Positions 43,601-52,757 of a stretch of DNA of 64,000 nt are shown here, in pieces. Each line of letters starts with the position of its first letter. Position 1 is the stretch's first letter. Under the pieces are notes generated by a model. It was not told the origin of the DNA and searched no databases. It saw nothing but the letters and a program-made list of their open reading frames with translations. The translations under genes and the position numbers were made by a program. The DNA is from Aporhodopirellula aestuarii. Lineage in GTDB: Bacteria > Planctomycetota > Planctomycetia > Pirellulales > Pirellulaceae. The stretch spans positions 62,001 to 126,000 of the forward strand of contig NZ_JAMQBK010000014.1 of NCBI RefSeq assembly GCF_023701485.1. Reading direction: 5' to 3'.

Positions 43601-45516
43601 CTTACATCCGAACCGGCGAGCAGCAGGTTCAGCTGCAACACACGTTCTGAAAGTTCCACCAGCGATAGTGTCGGGTTTCGCAGATCGATAACCGCGGTGG
43701 CCGCGTGAGTTTGTAACCAAGGGTCAGCGAGCCATTGTCCTAAATAAGGAAGCTCGTTGTTCACCTCGTCCGCGATCCGAAACGCTTGTGTCAAAGCGAC
43801 CTGCTTTTCCACGATACGACCTAGCAACTCACTGGCACGGTTCGTCTGTGTCACGAGCGCCGCATCTTCACCGTTCCACAGCGTGTCTTCGCAAACACGA
43901 ATCGCGTCAAATGCCTCGGATAGATTTGCACGCAATCGCTCGTGAACTCGCGGATCTCCGAAAGCTTCGCCTTTCATGCCGGCCGCTAACCGCATGCCAC
44001 GCTGGCGTAGGTTTGCGACAACAGACAGCGGCTTATTGCGTGACCATTGATTCAACGTGTCTGCCGCATACGAAATCTGGAGGTACTGTAACTCCGTGTA
44101 TCCGTGAAGCCGATCACTCAACGTCGGCCAGATGAACTCGTCGCCGCTGGCTTCCCGAATGGCTTCGCTGATCGAACCACGCAGATTTTCCGCCTCAACG
44201 GGCGTGATGCTTCCGATCGCTTGCGCAGCTTCGACGCTGTGGGGTTTGGACAGGGGTAAAAAATGAGGCTGATCCCATCCCAGGTTCGCCCATTGTTGAG
44301 AGAGGCTCCCCCAATCGCTTCGGGACAACGCTTCCAACTCAGTCTTTAATTCCGCGTACAACTGAGCTGCCTCCGAGGACAACGATGAATCCGCAGACCG
44401 CAATTGCTCCAGCCTCAATAATTCCTGTTGTAAGTTGCGAAAACGAATCGGATCTAAACGCAGAAACGGAGTCGATTTCAATTGATCCAACGTCTTCCAC
44501 AACTCCATCACATCGGACACTTTGACGCGTGACTCGCTTACTAGAGACGAAAGCTTGTGGTCGGAAAGTCGCTGCACTACCGACTGATGAATCGAAATCG
44601 TCAAGTCGACATCGCCCGCCGAGCCTACATACAGTTGCGGAGTTTGATTTTCGCCGCGGTTTGTTTGCGACCATGACTGCACGCGTGACGAAACAAACTG
44701 GTGAAGCCTGCTGGCCAATATCGTTGCTTCGGTCGAATCGCTATCACTCGCTTGTCCCGCCAATCCTTGGGCGAGATTCAGAGCGAACGTTGATCTTGGC
44801 CATGCGATTTCGCCCGGAGCAGAGGAGGTCAAGATAATCGAGTTCGAATTGCCTTCTTCTAGCAACTGACTCGCGCTTTCCACGAAGTCGTTGTAAAAAA
44901 CACCCAGGTCCCAATCGGTTTGAACGCGCGCACAATCAAGTATGACAAGTCTCTTTGCGTTCGGGGGAAGAGACTCGTCCATCACGTCAAACAGTTGCTG
45001 CACGCGAATCCACGTCGTTACGTCGTGAGGATTGGCGGTGGCGGGGACGATACACGGTTCCCCAAGGTCGTCGACCAAACCGATTGCATTGATATAGAAG
45101 ATGCAGCATCCGCGACGTTCGACCTCGTCAGCATGCTGCTTTAGCAGCTTCGCAAATTGTCCTAGCCCCGCTGCAACCGATTCCCAATTCGACGGCGTCT
45201 GGTAGAGACTAATCGTCTCGCCATCAAGTTGCTGGAGTAGCTTGACGTCCTCCTGCGCCCACGGGTTGACGGGAAATGGAACGGCGTAATTCGATTCCAC
45301 CAAGGCAAAGCACGGCGTCTTGTCAGGTGAGTAGGGCAGCAAATAGATCAGCCCACCCAACAATCCAAACGCAACCACCGACCAAACAAAAAGCCTCACC
45401 GACCGCGTGGCCGACTTACCGCTCACTTTCGTGTCGTTTGAAGACGAGTGCCATTGATGTGGCGACACCGTCGCCGTGTTCGGTTGTTGGTTCGCCCAGT
45501 TGGTCTGTATGCTCAT
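40645..45516 (-). CDS. Giant membrane protein: pseudo-caspase domain plus vWA domain
   Basis: 1623 residues. A short N-terminal tail, one membrane helix (~45-66, LFVWSVVAFGLLGGLIYL), then a caspase-like domain (~70-310): ALVESNYAVPFPVN, a strand CIFYINAIG where active enzymes have the catalytic His-Gly, PATANPHDVTTW, RLVILDCARV near 190 where they have DAC, then SAPGEIAWP and ALNLAQGLAG. The His is missing and Cys is shifted by one. Residues ~330-930 are helical. A vWA domain (~1055-1260) has an intact MIDAS start LDCSASM near 1066 and ITDG near 1209; the rest is beta-rich. Topology: mostly periplasmic. Last gene of the vgrG-led operon. The vWA call is firm, the caspase-like call is by pattern. 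Confidence 0.82.
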   Translation of the reverse strand: MSIQTNWANQQPNTATVSPHQWHSSSNDTKVSGKSATRSVRLFVWSVVAFGLLGGLIYLLPYSPDKTPCFALVESNYAVPFPVNPWAQEDVKLLQQLDGETISLYQTPSNWESVAAGLGQFAKLLKQHADEVERRGCCIFYINAIGLVDDLGEPCIVPATANPHDVTTWIRVQQLFDVMDESLPPNAKRLVILDCARVQTDWDLGVFYNDFVESASQLLEEGNSNSIILTSSAPGEIAWPRSTFALNLAQGLAGQASDSDSTEATILASRLHQFVSSRVQSWSQTNRGENQTPQLYVGSAGDVDLTISIHQSVVQRLSDHKLSSLVSESRVKVSDVMELWKTLDQLKSTPFLRLDPIRFRNLQQELLRLEQLRSADSSLSSEAAQLYAELKTELEALSRSDWGSLSQQWANLGWDQPHFLPLSKPHSVEAAQAIGSITPVEAENLRGSISEAIREASGDEFIWPTLSDRLHGYTELQYLQISYAADTLNQWSRNKPLSVVANLRQRGMRLAAGMKGEAFGDPRVHERLRANLSEAFDAIRVCEDTLWNGEDAALVTQTNRASELLGRIVEKQVALTQAFRIADEVNNELPYLGQWLADPWLQTHAATAVIDLRNPTLSLVELSERVLQLNLLLAGSDVSEPALNEIVRYSRDVAASHQALRATLKLHAEALIDLPDVTVARWREMHALLATPLIDSETRQKLIGRYEDSKIQLLYQYEQLDEIPDAEDARTQEELQEHILSLLAWAPQVASSIASLEQDRLRVGVLASVGKPVEIAETVNQKMRRYLLDCASLARVDSASVEESIGDPDGKPRLSREQHVRSASGLWFPQSAVDLLQFEHLKRIRGQFLWMAAESLRDSWGGEWLDENGQPAKQPFFAMVADDYINAAESIAIPRPVLGSEVENLRRLLTNQRLTAMGGVSSLAKDSSPTPGLGDVRIDAKLQPMMPGIELAPGLATVFVRSRSGKRMDVQDTHPSTDRDGHPNTCRIKFPFDEDSYPLVSVSLERSKEIEGRVQLTTFFRGLEFNAPLTISTGQGTQFSYEPQEYGSARLTLFGEGRQQPSIIFVLDCSASMSDPAPSERPGVGALSKLEVAKSTLAGMLDELAREGSTRVGVIAFGHRIGWSKSSPVRLLTQPRYVLPIPDNVSASTDVESVLSLGRFDSTEAAKLAVRLDGLLPWGQSPLYLSIMEAIAAFTQDDRETDKSIVVITDGVNYQFTPSDRWSAETAPTSLTSVVDLVQESSIPVHILGFGVEKDERVEAKRAFEQIAQASDGSYRTASNGRDLLNLLKSRLGGGTYTVVGDAANRPGDELSQQQRLLNESIRLSTQRETVTPAIVQFRDATAEIDLYDGQWLQLLATNRPQIRSIPYDVNSPTTVPLVTQYGRETGYVCRVHRPVRHDASLTLSVSIQAQYEVWTRRPTEVWLEVTPICEDANSYYFYDAHFQPFEPVPVLQWTAEHWPREADRARVRFWCKNEVTQPTESVLLSEVLRSPDSYSQDTVVPGIEGVVYRMAVEEDDASRSRKTLRILEVHDVNATGMTPLRIGLANDDGVLTKVQRYFDVANGVGQHVFHLDMDARSGITGAPAAIHFSVSNAAKSGAWQLQDEFVDIEITDYDAVIPVATR

Positions 45517-45631
45517 CGAGCCAGCGGTTCCTCAATTCGGCTATTTTCGTCGAGAGCACTGCAAACGTTGCCAAGACTCCATCATCAGACGGAGGATCAC
45601 GCCCAGGCGAAGGTCGATACGACGACCACAC
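45416..45631 (-). CDS. Possible small ORF overlapping the giant gene start
   Basis: A GTG-started 71-codon frame with plausible composition (VLATFAVLSTKIAELRNRWL). It is open a further ~18 codons upstream (…FDRKHWSKRPVW). It overlaps the first 100 nt of the 1623-residue gene; if real, that gene might instead begin at a GTG at 45426 just before its membrane helix. I favour the longer giant protein because the 1725-residue paralogue also has a short tail before its helix. Confidence 0.22.
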   Translation of the reverse strand: MWSSYRPSPGRDPPSDDGVLATFAVLSTKIAELRNRWLDEHTDQLGEPTTEHGDGVATSMALVFKRHESER

Positions 45632-45756
45632 CGGGCGTTTGGACCAATGCTTTCGATCAAATCCAAACTGATCTCGGCAGCAGGATTGTCATTAGATCAT
45701 AAACCGTATTCCGCCCGCGGGCACGGCATTTTCCCCAACAACGCAGGCCAATTCGT

Positions 45757-47097
45757 CTATTGGTCCGCACGCGACAAGACTCGCAGCAGGTACCAGCGAT
45801 GATCACGCGTCAAGATCGGGCTGGTCTTTCCAACGGGCAGCTTTTTCAAATACGACTGCTTCTCATTCCATCGAATCTCGTCCACTGATGTCAATTCAAA
45901 TCTGCGGACCGAAATTTCGTCAGCGGTGAACTCCGGTTTTTCCAAATCCTTGCCGTCAGCTTTGGATTTGAGGAAAACCATGATCTGCCTCGCCCGCTCG
46001 ACGGAATCGAACTCCTGGGGATCAATCGTGATCTCCTCCCACGAAACCTTCATCTGAGACGGTGGACGGGTCCATGCCACGGCGATCGCCGGCGTTTCTT
46101 TTTTTGACCAGACTGCCGGCTTGGTGATCGAAGTGGGGCGTTGGCTCGAACTGCCGACTCCCGACCGCGGATGAGCCGATTCTTCGACGTCCGGCAGACG
46201 CTGAGGCGTGGCAAAATCGACGGCTCCGATCTGATGGACATCGAGCGAGCCCGAATCGCCACCAAGACTACTCGCTACGGTCCCGCCCGGGACGGGATCC
46301 GCCCCGACTTCGGCCGCAGGATCCGTTGACTCCTCAGGGCCTTCTTCCGGTCCCTCCTCGGGAAGTTCCTCGATCGAATCGTCACCGCAGCAACCGCACA
46401 ATGCGAGCCGTGCCTGGCGGCGAACTCGCTCCGAAGGCTCGTCAAAACAGCCGTTCTTGTCGATATCGTAGGCCACTTTCTTCAGCTTTTTCCGAACCGC
46501 TGATCCGCAGCAGGCATCGGCCTTGCAGAAAACGCATGCACTGCCAACCGTCGACCGGATTCCCTTCGCGGCTTCAAATCGAACGGCCTCGGTGCAATCA
46601 TCCAACGCCGCCAACAACGCTTCTTCCACATCCGGATAACATCCGCCACAGCCTAAGCTGGCCAAGTATTGAATTCCTTTGATCTTCTGCTGGGCGGCAT
46701 CTTCCTCCGCCTTCACCTTCGCCGCCACTTTGACCGCGGGGCTGGATTGCTCGCTGAGATTCGCAGGATCGGTGATCGCAAGGAGCGGAGGTGCTCCTTC
46801 CAAACCTGGAAAACGACCTCCCAATTTGTATTGAAAATGCTGCACGCTACCGACAACGCAGCCCGAAACACTTTCGAGAATGTGCGTCACACCGGTCAGG
46901 TCGAGCAAGTTGGGAACCGGCCGTGCGGGGCCCGGCGCAGGCTGAATCGCCACAATCGTGGTGTCTGCCAAATTCGCGCTCGTTTGCGGGACGATCGGCG
47001 TTTCCGTGGGTGCAGGCGGAACCATGGCGCAACCCGCCGCTGAAATCAGCAACGCTAACGAAGCGAATAGCGAAACGGGTTGACGAGTACGACTCAA
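45757..47097 (-). CDS. Cys-rich HEAT-like lipoprotein of the vgrG operon
   Basis: 446 residues. A lipobox LLISAAGC ends the signal peptide at about Cys23, so it is probably anchored to a membrane facing the periplasm; a Pro/Thr tail follows. Residues ~130-240 hold two HEAT-like helical pairs (VEEALLAALDDCTEAVRFEA, then RVRRQARLAL) in a region with about a dozen cysteines, some in CGGC and CCG pairs. A Glu-rich run EELPEEGPEEGPEE follows; the C-terminal 120 residues are folded and unassigned. Position between the two giant genes of the same strand suggests a shared complex. The cysteines might bind metal or form disulfides; unproven. Confidence 0.78.
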   Translation of the reverse strand: MSRTRQPVSLFASLALLISAAGCAMVPPAPTETPIVPQTSANLADTTIVAIQPAPGPARPVPNLLDLTGVTHILESVSGCVVGSVQHFQYKLGGRFPGLEGAPPLLAITDPANLSEQSSPAVKVAAKVKAEEDAAQQKIKGIQYLASLGCGGCYPDVEEALLAALDDCTEAVRFEAAKGIRSTVGSACVFCKADACCGSAVRKKLKKVAYDIDKNGCFDEPSERVRRQARLALCGCCGDDSIEELPEEGPEEGPEESTDPAAEVGADPVPGGTVASSLGGDSGSLDVHQIGAVDFATPQRLPDVEESAHPRSGVGSSSQRPTSITKPAVWSKKETPAIAVAWTRPPSQMKVSWEEITIDPQEFDSVERARQIMVFLKSKADGKDLEKPEFTADEISVRRFELTSVDEIRWNEKQSYLKKLPVGKTSPILTRDHRWYLLRVLSRADQ

Positions 47098-47425
47098 TTT
47101 TCAACGAGGCTCCACCAGGTACATATACAGACGCCACGTACCGACTATCGTCGTATCGGTAAAGCCAACTTTAGCGAATACAACGATTGTCCATGCCCTA
47201 GCGGGTTCCCCGGGGGCATGCTCGGGGGCCCCGCTGAACCAGCGCACCTAGCCGCGGATATTGCACGCGATTCGTAGGCCGTAACGCATAAACCATTGCC
47301 AAGCCGGAACTACGGTCGCAAATCGATTGATTTTGAAAATAACAGAATGTATTTCGAGCAAATCAGGTTGATGCGGATACGGCAGGGTTTTTCGCGACCT
47401 CGGTCCGGCCTACGCAATACCCTGG
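47098..47425. other. Intergenic region with GC-rich hairpin
   Basis: Between the 1725-residue gene end and the lipoprotein start. AGCGGGTTCCCCG pairs with CGGGGGCCCCGCT (47200-47235) with a short internal loop; no T-run follows. It could slow transcription or fold the operon mRNA. Nothing else was recognised. Confidence 0.4.
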
Positions 47426-50400
47426 CTAGTGAGCGATCAACTGAAGCCGAATTGCTTTGCCCGGTTTTGGGATCACCCTGATCTCTTGCTCGGCAAAACG
47501 CGGCCTGTTTCGAGCGAGGCCGACGACGCGAAGCGAATACGCGCCGGGAATCACACTCGGAAAGACAAACTGCCCTTTTTCGCTCGTCGTGGTCGCAAGA
47601 GGAGCCGGTGGCAGCTTCGTAGGAGTTTCTGCTGAATCACCCGCTGCCTTCTTTTCGGTTAGCAACGGCGTTAGCGTCACTTTGGCCGATCCCAACGGCT
47701 CATGATCGTACGTGACCGTCCCACTGACCGTATTGGCTTGCGCAGCGAGCGGATCGGCGGCCGTCTCCGTTACGATTACAGGTGTTGGCACAACGGGGCC
47801 GGTGTTTCCTGCCTTGTCCGTTGCCCGCGTCAAAAGATCGTAGCTGCCTGGCCGAAGCTCTTTGAAAGGAACCTCGGCGACCCAGCGAAGCAGATCGTCT
47901 TGCTTGCCCTCAATCGGTTTGGCGTCTTCCGAGAAAGTTCCCGTGAAGGTGCTGTCGACCAAAAACTCGACCATCGCCACACCGCTGAGGTCATGATCAT
48001 CCGCAACGGCTCGCACTTGGATCGTTCCATCAACTACAACCATCCGATCCGGCACCAATTCAACCTTCGTAATTGTTGGCCCTGCGCTGTCTAAGATGAC
48101 TTCGAGTGGCTCGCTCCACAACTGCTTCTCGCCCGACACCAACTTTGCCAAAACGTTGGCTCGCAGATTGCTCGTACGGTGAGTCGGAATTTCCAATGCG
48201 AAATCGCTAACGCTCGTTTGAATGACCATTCCGGAATCCGCTAGCTTCGTGACCAGATCCACCGAACGATCCGACAGCAACACGGTCGTGTTTTCATTCC
48301 GGAATTCACGGTCGCGATCCATGTCCAATCCGACCTCAATGAAATCCTGCCCGATGTTCTGCAAAGGAAAGGTTCCCACGGGGGAGTCGATTTCCAGATG
48401 GACCGGAATGCTTTTGGCCGCTGCCCCAAACACGGTCCCAGCCAAGGGCGACTTGATGCGAATGTCGAATCGTTCGCTCTGCTTATCGAAGGACGTAGTG
48501 GAGGTTTCGCAGGGTATGCGATAGGTGAACGCGCGTGGATATCCATCGACATCGATCACGACTTCCGCCCATGAGCTGGACGAAGGAACAATACTCGATA
48601 ACGTCGCCACAAAATCGGGTGCCCCTAAGACACCAGTCAATGTTGCCGCGTTTGCCGCACCCGAAGCTTGAACGTGCACACTCAGATTGATTCCACCCTT
48701 CGGCACGATCGCGTCCGAAACAGCCGCGACTTTCACCGACAACTTGCGAGTTTTGGCATCGTAGGACAAACTCGGACGAACAAATCGTCGTGGTCGTTGA
48801 ACAGCGATCGCGATCCGTCGAAAAATCGATTCACCGGTCACGGGGTCTTCGATCCAAAGCACGCTACCGAAGTCGCTCTCAAACGACAACCACTCGGGAG
48901 ACTCGCCCGCTGATGGATCCGCCCCCGAAGGCGGAGCAAGTTCGGTCACGTCGGCAGCATCCGGTGAGACAGGCGGGGCGGCAAGCAAACTCGTTAGCGG
49001 ATTAGCCTGATTCGGTAAAATGGATACGCCGCTTCGTTTGACAACCACTTCCGTGCCCCCAAGTGCCTCAAGCACATCCGCCCCGCGTTCGGCGCTGACG
49101 GAGCCGGCGGGCAATTCAAGTTCAACGGCTGACTTGATCGCTAACAGCGTCAAGTCAACGGTTTGAATCGATGTGTTCTCACTCAACAGAGCTAGGTCAA
49201 ACGAAGTCTCGCGGTTCGGTAATGGATGCAGCAACAGTCCGTCTTGCAGCGACGTCGCCAGCTCACTGGGGCCTCCGGCTATCAACCTCATCGAAGGCGG
49301 AGCCGGCAACATGACGTCGGTCTCATGGCGAACATACGCATCTGCGGAGATGATTTTCGTGATCAGCTTTGTTGTCCGCCCCACCGGTTTCTTGCGCCGC
49401 ACCTTGAACACGATCGGTTTGGGCGAATTGATCTCCAAAATCATCGAAGGCTTGATATCGGCCTTCGAGGGATCGACCGGATACTCCGCAGCCTCACCTA
49501 ACGAGGATGCCATTTGAAGCAAAGCCTTCGTTTGATTTTGCGGATCATTGTTCGCCGCCGACCATTGCGATTTCACCTCGGCCTGCGTTCGCATTGACTC
49601 AAGTGTACGCAAGAGCGACCAGCGAGACTCGACGTAGGCTGAATCGGCAGCTTGCACTTCCAGCAACGACTCGTCGTAATCAAGCACAATCCAAACCGGA
49701 TGCGGCGAATCGGCGAACAAACGCATGTCGAGCGTCAGCGTCGATTCCGGTTGTGTCTCGAGAGAAACCGCCCGCGGCCCAGAGATCGAAATGCGTTGCC
49801 TCGATTCGGTCGTAACCGGAGGTCCAACCTTCGACGCATTGATTTTGCTTCTCGTTTCCGTGACGGCTTGTTTGATGCGTTGGAATTCGGCGTCACTCGC
49901 GTCCCTTTGCGCCAGCAAAAGCTCGTCATGCGCTAAAAGGTACTGATCGTATTCCTTCGCCGCGGTGAGATAGTCGAAAATAGGTTTCGAATTCAGCAGC
50001 GGAAGGTCACGCGAGTCGACCAAGCCAACTGCTCGGATTGACGAATCGAGCAGATTTCTGGTCGTTGCGTAACTATCGAGAGTCTGAAGACCGCTGCGTA
50101 GATCGAATGCTCGGTTGATCGCTGATACACGTTCGACATATCCATCAGCTAAACTTTCATACCGTTCGAAGATCTCAACATCGGAATCGAGAAACTTCAA
50201 ATGCCACTCGGCCGCAAGGTTCAAGCCACGCGTTTTCAATTGCAGCAGCCGCAGTTCGATGGCGGCGTTTTGCTGAAGCTGCTCTTGTTTGCGACGTCGC
50301 GGCTCGTCTGACGGAGTCGCCACCGACTCCTGGACTTGAGAATCGAAGTCTTGCCAAAAGTTGACATCAGCCTTCGGCAACATGGCCTCGATTTCCGAGC

Positions 50401-52603
50401 GTCTTTCAAAAGACACCGCGATCGACCGCGAAAGCAACTCCAGCGTGGCCAGATTGGGTGGCGTCTCCCCAACGGCATGCGAAGCGATATTCTCGGCATC
50501 CGTCGCAATGCGAAAGTGCAGCGGCGAGAGTTCGCGCATCGTGCCGGCAAGCAACTCAATGTCTTGCTTCGCTATCGCACTATCCAAACGCTCCAGCCGA
50601 TCGATTAAACGCTCCAGATCACTTGCCGACAAGAAGTTCGCGCGGGTATCGCCTGCGAGATCGATGCGCAAGGTGAGGTAATCGGGCAACCTCATCAGCA
50701 ATTCAGCCCGCATGCGTTTGGACATCTCAATCAACTGCAAATCATCGATGACGTCCTGATACTGACGACGGATGTCCTCAAAAACCTCCGTCACGAACTG
50801 TCGCCAATCGTCGCGTGTCCGATCAAACAACAATCGCTGCGCGAATAAATTCCGTTGGCCGGTAGCGAGCACTCGTTCCCGCAGGCCCCCGTGGTACGCA
50901 GCCAGATATCGTTTCGCTTCGTCAGCGAGCAACTGAGTCGAAACAGCATCTCGAATTAGTGATTCGTCGAGTTCCCGTTCTGCAGCCAAACGATAGAGCA
51001 GCCTTGTCGCCTCATCGCCGTCAGCTTGAGGGAGCGGATTCGCATCCACCCACTTTCGGATCGATTGATTATCATCGGCGATCAATGAAGTGATCGCCGC
51101 GGACCTGGAGCGTGCCTGAGCGTTCCATAATATTGAGAAGTGAGCCACTTGCGGATCGATCGATTCCGGCACCTGCTCGCCATTGGCCAGTCGCCTCAAT
51201 GCAAAGTGCATCCGTTGAATCGCATTTTTCGTTTGCCGCTTTTCAGCCTGGACTGAGGGCTTGACGAGCGCTTGCTCATACCAAAAGAGTTGCTGGCGAA
51301 TTGAACACCAAAGACTGGGGGCGACATCGATCGGACGTGGAGCGTCGCCTGTATTGAGTTGTTCGATGATTGCCCAACTATCGGCGATCCGTTGTGACGT
51401 TGTGAGTTTGGAACTGTTTCGAAGGCCGGCCCCCGCTTCGGGTGGAACCGGTTCGCCGTCCAAAGGCTCGACCGCGGCGTCCTCTTTCTCCCCGGAAACC
51501 AAAGCCCCCGCTTCCTCTTCTGCCTCGCCGTCACTCTCCTGGACCGTCTCCTCTGGCGTCGCCCCGGTTGATTTTGGCTCAGCGTTAAGAACATCACTTG
51601 AGTTTGCTGACGCGTCGTCAGATTGTTCTCTTTGACGCGACCTGACCACATCGGATATCACACTCGCCGAACTCTCTGGATCGAAGCCCGCAGTCGACAC
51701 AATTTGTGGAAAGACGCGCCCCAACAAATCACCACCTCCCCAGACCAACTCGGGAGTTTGAACGAATAAACCTTGCGACCGCAGCGATGAACTCTGCATC
51801 ACCTGCCGCGAAACATATCGGTGCAATTCACCGATATCCACACTCGTGCTCTGATCGACGTCTGCATGCCCTGCGAGACCACGATCAAACCAAAATCGAA
51901 ACAAAGATTCTTTGAGGGCCGGAGAACTTTGCGCGTATTGCCAGTCGCGATGCGAAGTCAGCACCCACAAATCGTCGCGCCCGCTCTTCCCAACCAATTC
52001 TTTTACCGATGACATAAACCGACCGGGAACTTGGCCAAGTCTCACATCGTACGTTTGGTCTTCCGTCTCGAAGACCAACAACTTCACACTCGCTCTTAAG
52101 TTCCCAATGCGCCGCAAAATATCAGCAACGGCGTAAACACCCTGACCGGGATTCGCAACATTGAAGTCGCGACACACAAGGACAGGCTCGCCTGCGATCA
52201 CCATCCCTCTGGCACGAACGTACAGAACGAGCGAGTCAGAATTCTCAAAGCCGTGCACTTGGAGCGTACGAAGAAAGCCTGACAAGCTGGCGGGTGACGA
52301 GAGTTCGTCGAGTTCGAACTGACCTTGCTGAGAAGGGAACAGCCCTAAAAACGGATCGGTTTCGCCCGTAAAACTTCCCATTAATGGCAGTCCGCTCTCG
52401 GGAGAATATGCCGTTTCGCTTACTGCGGCCCAGTACGTGTTGGGATGCCAGAATGGCGATAGGCTGAGATAGACAAGAAGTCCGATCAATCCAAAGCCGA
52501 AGACCGTGACGAAGACTCGACGTGTCAGCCGACGTACTCGAGAGGGTGCACGCTGCGATGGGTGCCAAGGTTGCCTCAACAACTTTTCTTGATTGCTTTC
52601 CAT
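47426..52603 (-). CDS. Giant membrane protein: pseudo-caspase plus Ig-like and CarboxypepD-like domains
   Basis: 1725 residues, the same plan as the 1623-residue protein. A short basic tail (RVRRLTRR), one membrane helix (~29-50), then a caspase-like domain (~60-300): LVLYVRARG near 130 replaces the YFSGHG strand, KLLVFETEDQ near 178 replaces LDACR, while WVLTSHRDWQYAQSS, FRFWFDRGLAGHAD and DIGELHRYVSRQV keep the rest of the fold. The dyad is absent, so it should be inactive. An acidic linker (~330-395) and a long helical region (400-900) follow. From ~930 are several Ig-like beta-sandwiches, and from ~1624 a carboxypeptidase-regulatory-like domain (VSGTVTYDHEPLGSAKVTL). Mostly periplasmic. 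It follows the FHA gene by ~150 bp. Confidence 0.8.
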   Translation of the reverse strand: MESNQEKLLRQPWHPSQRAPSRVRRLTRRVFVTVFGFGLIGLLVYLSLSPFWHPNTYWAAVSETAYSPESGLPLMGSFTGETDPFLGLFPSQQGQFELDELSSPASLSGFLRTLQVHGFENSDSLVLYVRARGMVIAGEPVLVCRDFNVANPGQGVYAVADILRRIGNLRASVKLLVFETEDQTYDVRLGQVPGRFMSSVKELVGKSGRDDLWVLTSHRDWQYAQSSPALKESLFRFWFDRGLAGHADVDQSTSVDIGELHRYVSRQVMQSSSLRSQGLFVQTPELVWGGGDLLGRVFPQIVSTAGFDPESSASVISDVVRSRQREQSDDASANSSDVLNAEPKSTGATPEETVQESDGEAEEEAGALVSGEKEDAAVEPLDGEPVPPEAGAGLRNSSKLTTSQRIADSWAIIEQLNTGDAPRPIDVAPSLWCSIRQQLFWYEQALVKPSVQAEKRQTKNAIQRMHFALRRLANGEQVPESIDPQVAHFSILWNAQARSRSAAITSLIADDNQSIRKWVDANPLPQADGDEATRLLYRLAAERELDESLIRDAVSTQLLADEAKRYLAAYHGGLRERVLATGQRNLFAQRLLFDRTRDDWRQFVTEVFEDIRRQYQDVIDDLQLIEMSKRMRAELLMRLPDYLTLRIDLAGDTRANFLSASDLERLIDRLERLDSAIAKQDIELLAGTMRELSPLHFRIATDAENIASHAVGETPPNLATLELLSRSIAVSFERRSEIEAMLPKADVNFWQDFDSQVQESVATPSDEPRRRKQEQLQQNAAIELRLLQLKTRGLNLAAEWHLKFLDSDVEIFERYESLADGYVERVSAINRAFDLRSGLQTLDSYATTRNLLDSSIRAVGLVDSRDLPLLNSKPIFDYLTAAKEYDQYLLAHDELLLAQRDASDAEFQRIKQAVTETRSKINASKVGPPVTTESRQRISISGPRAVSLETQPESTLTLDMRLFADSPHPVWIVLDYDESLLEVQAADSAYVESRWSLLRTLESMRTQAEVKSQWSAANNDPQNQTKALLQMASSLGEAAEYPVDPSKADIKPSMILEINSPKPIVFKVRRKKPVGRTTKLITKIISADAYVRHETDVMLPAPPSMRLIAGGPSELATSLQDGLLLHPLPNRETSFDLALLSENTSIQTVDLTLLAIKSAVELELPAGSVSAERGADVLEALGGTEVVVKRSGVSILPNQANPLTSLLAAPPVSPDAADVTELAPPSGADPSAGESPEWLSFESDFGSVLWIEDPVTGESIFRRIAIAVQRPRRFVRPSLSYDAKTRKLSVKVAAVSDAIVPKGGINLSVHVQASGAANAATLTGVLGAPDFVATLSSIVPSSSSWAEVVIDVDGYPRAFTYRIPCETSTTSFDKQSERFDIRIKSPLAGTVFGAAAKSIPVHLEIDSPVGTFPLQNIGQDFIEVGLDMDRDREFRNENTTVLLSDRSVDLVTKLADSGMVIQTSVSDFALEIPTHRTSNLRANVLAKLVSGEKQLWSEPLEVILDSAGPTITKVELVPDRMVVVDGTIQVRAVADDHDLSGVAMVEFLVDSTFTGTFSEDAKPIEGKQDDLLRWVAEVPFKELRPGSYDLLTRATDKAGNTGPVVPTPVIVTETAADPLAAQANTVSGTVTYDHEPLGSAKVTLTPLLTEKKAAGDSAETPTKLPPAPLATTTSEKGQFVFPSVIPGAYSLRVVGLARNRPRFAEQEIRVIPKPGKAIRLQLIAH

Positions 52604-52757
52604 TCAGACCACCATCACTCAGCTGCAATTATCTTAGGAATCAGACCCGCCACTTCGGATCGAATATTTACTCCGTGATGATCTTCGAAAAAAGAACGAA
52701 CACCCACCGATTCGATGTTGCAATTCGCCATTCGGCACGCACGAAACCGCAGCTAGG

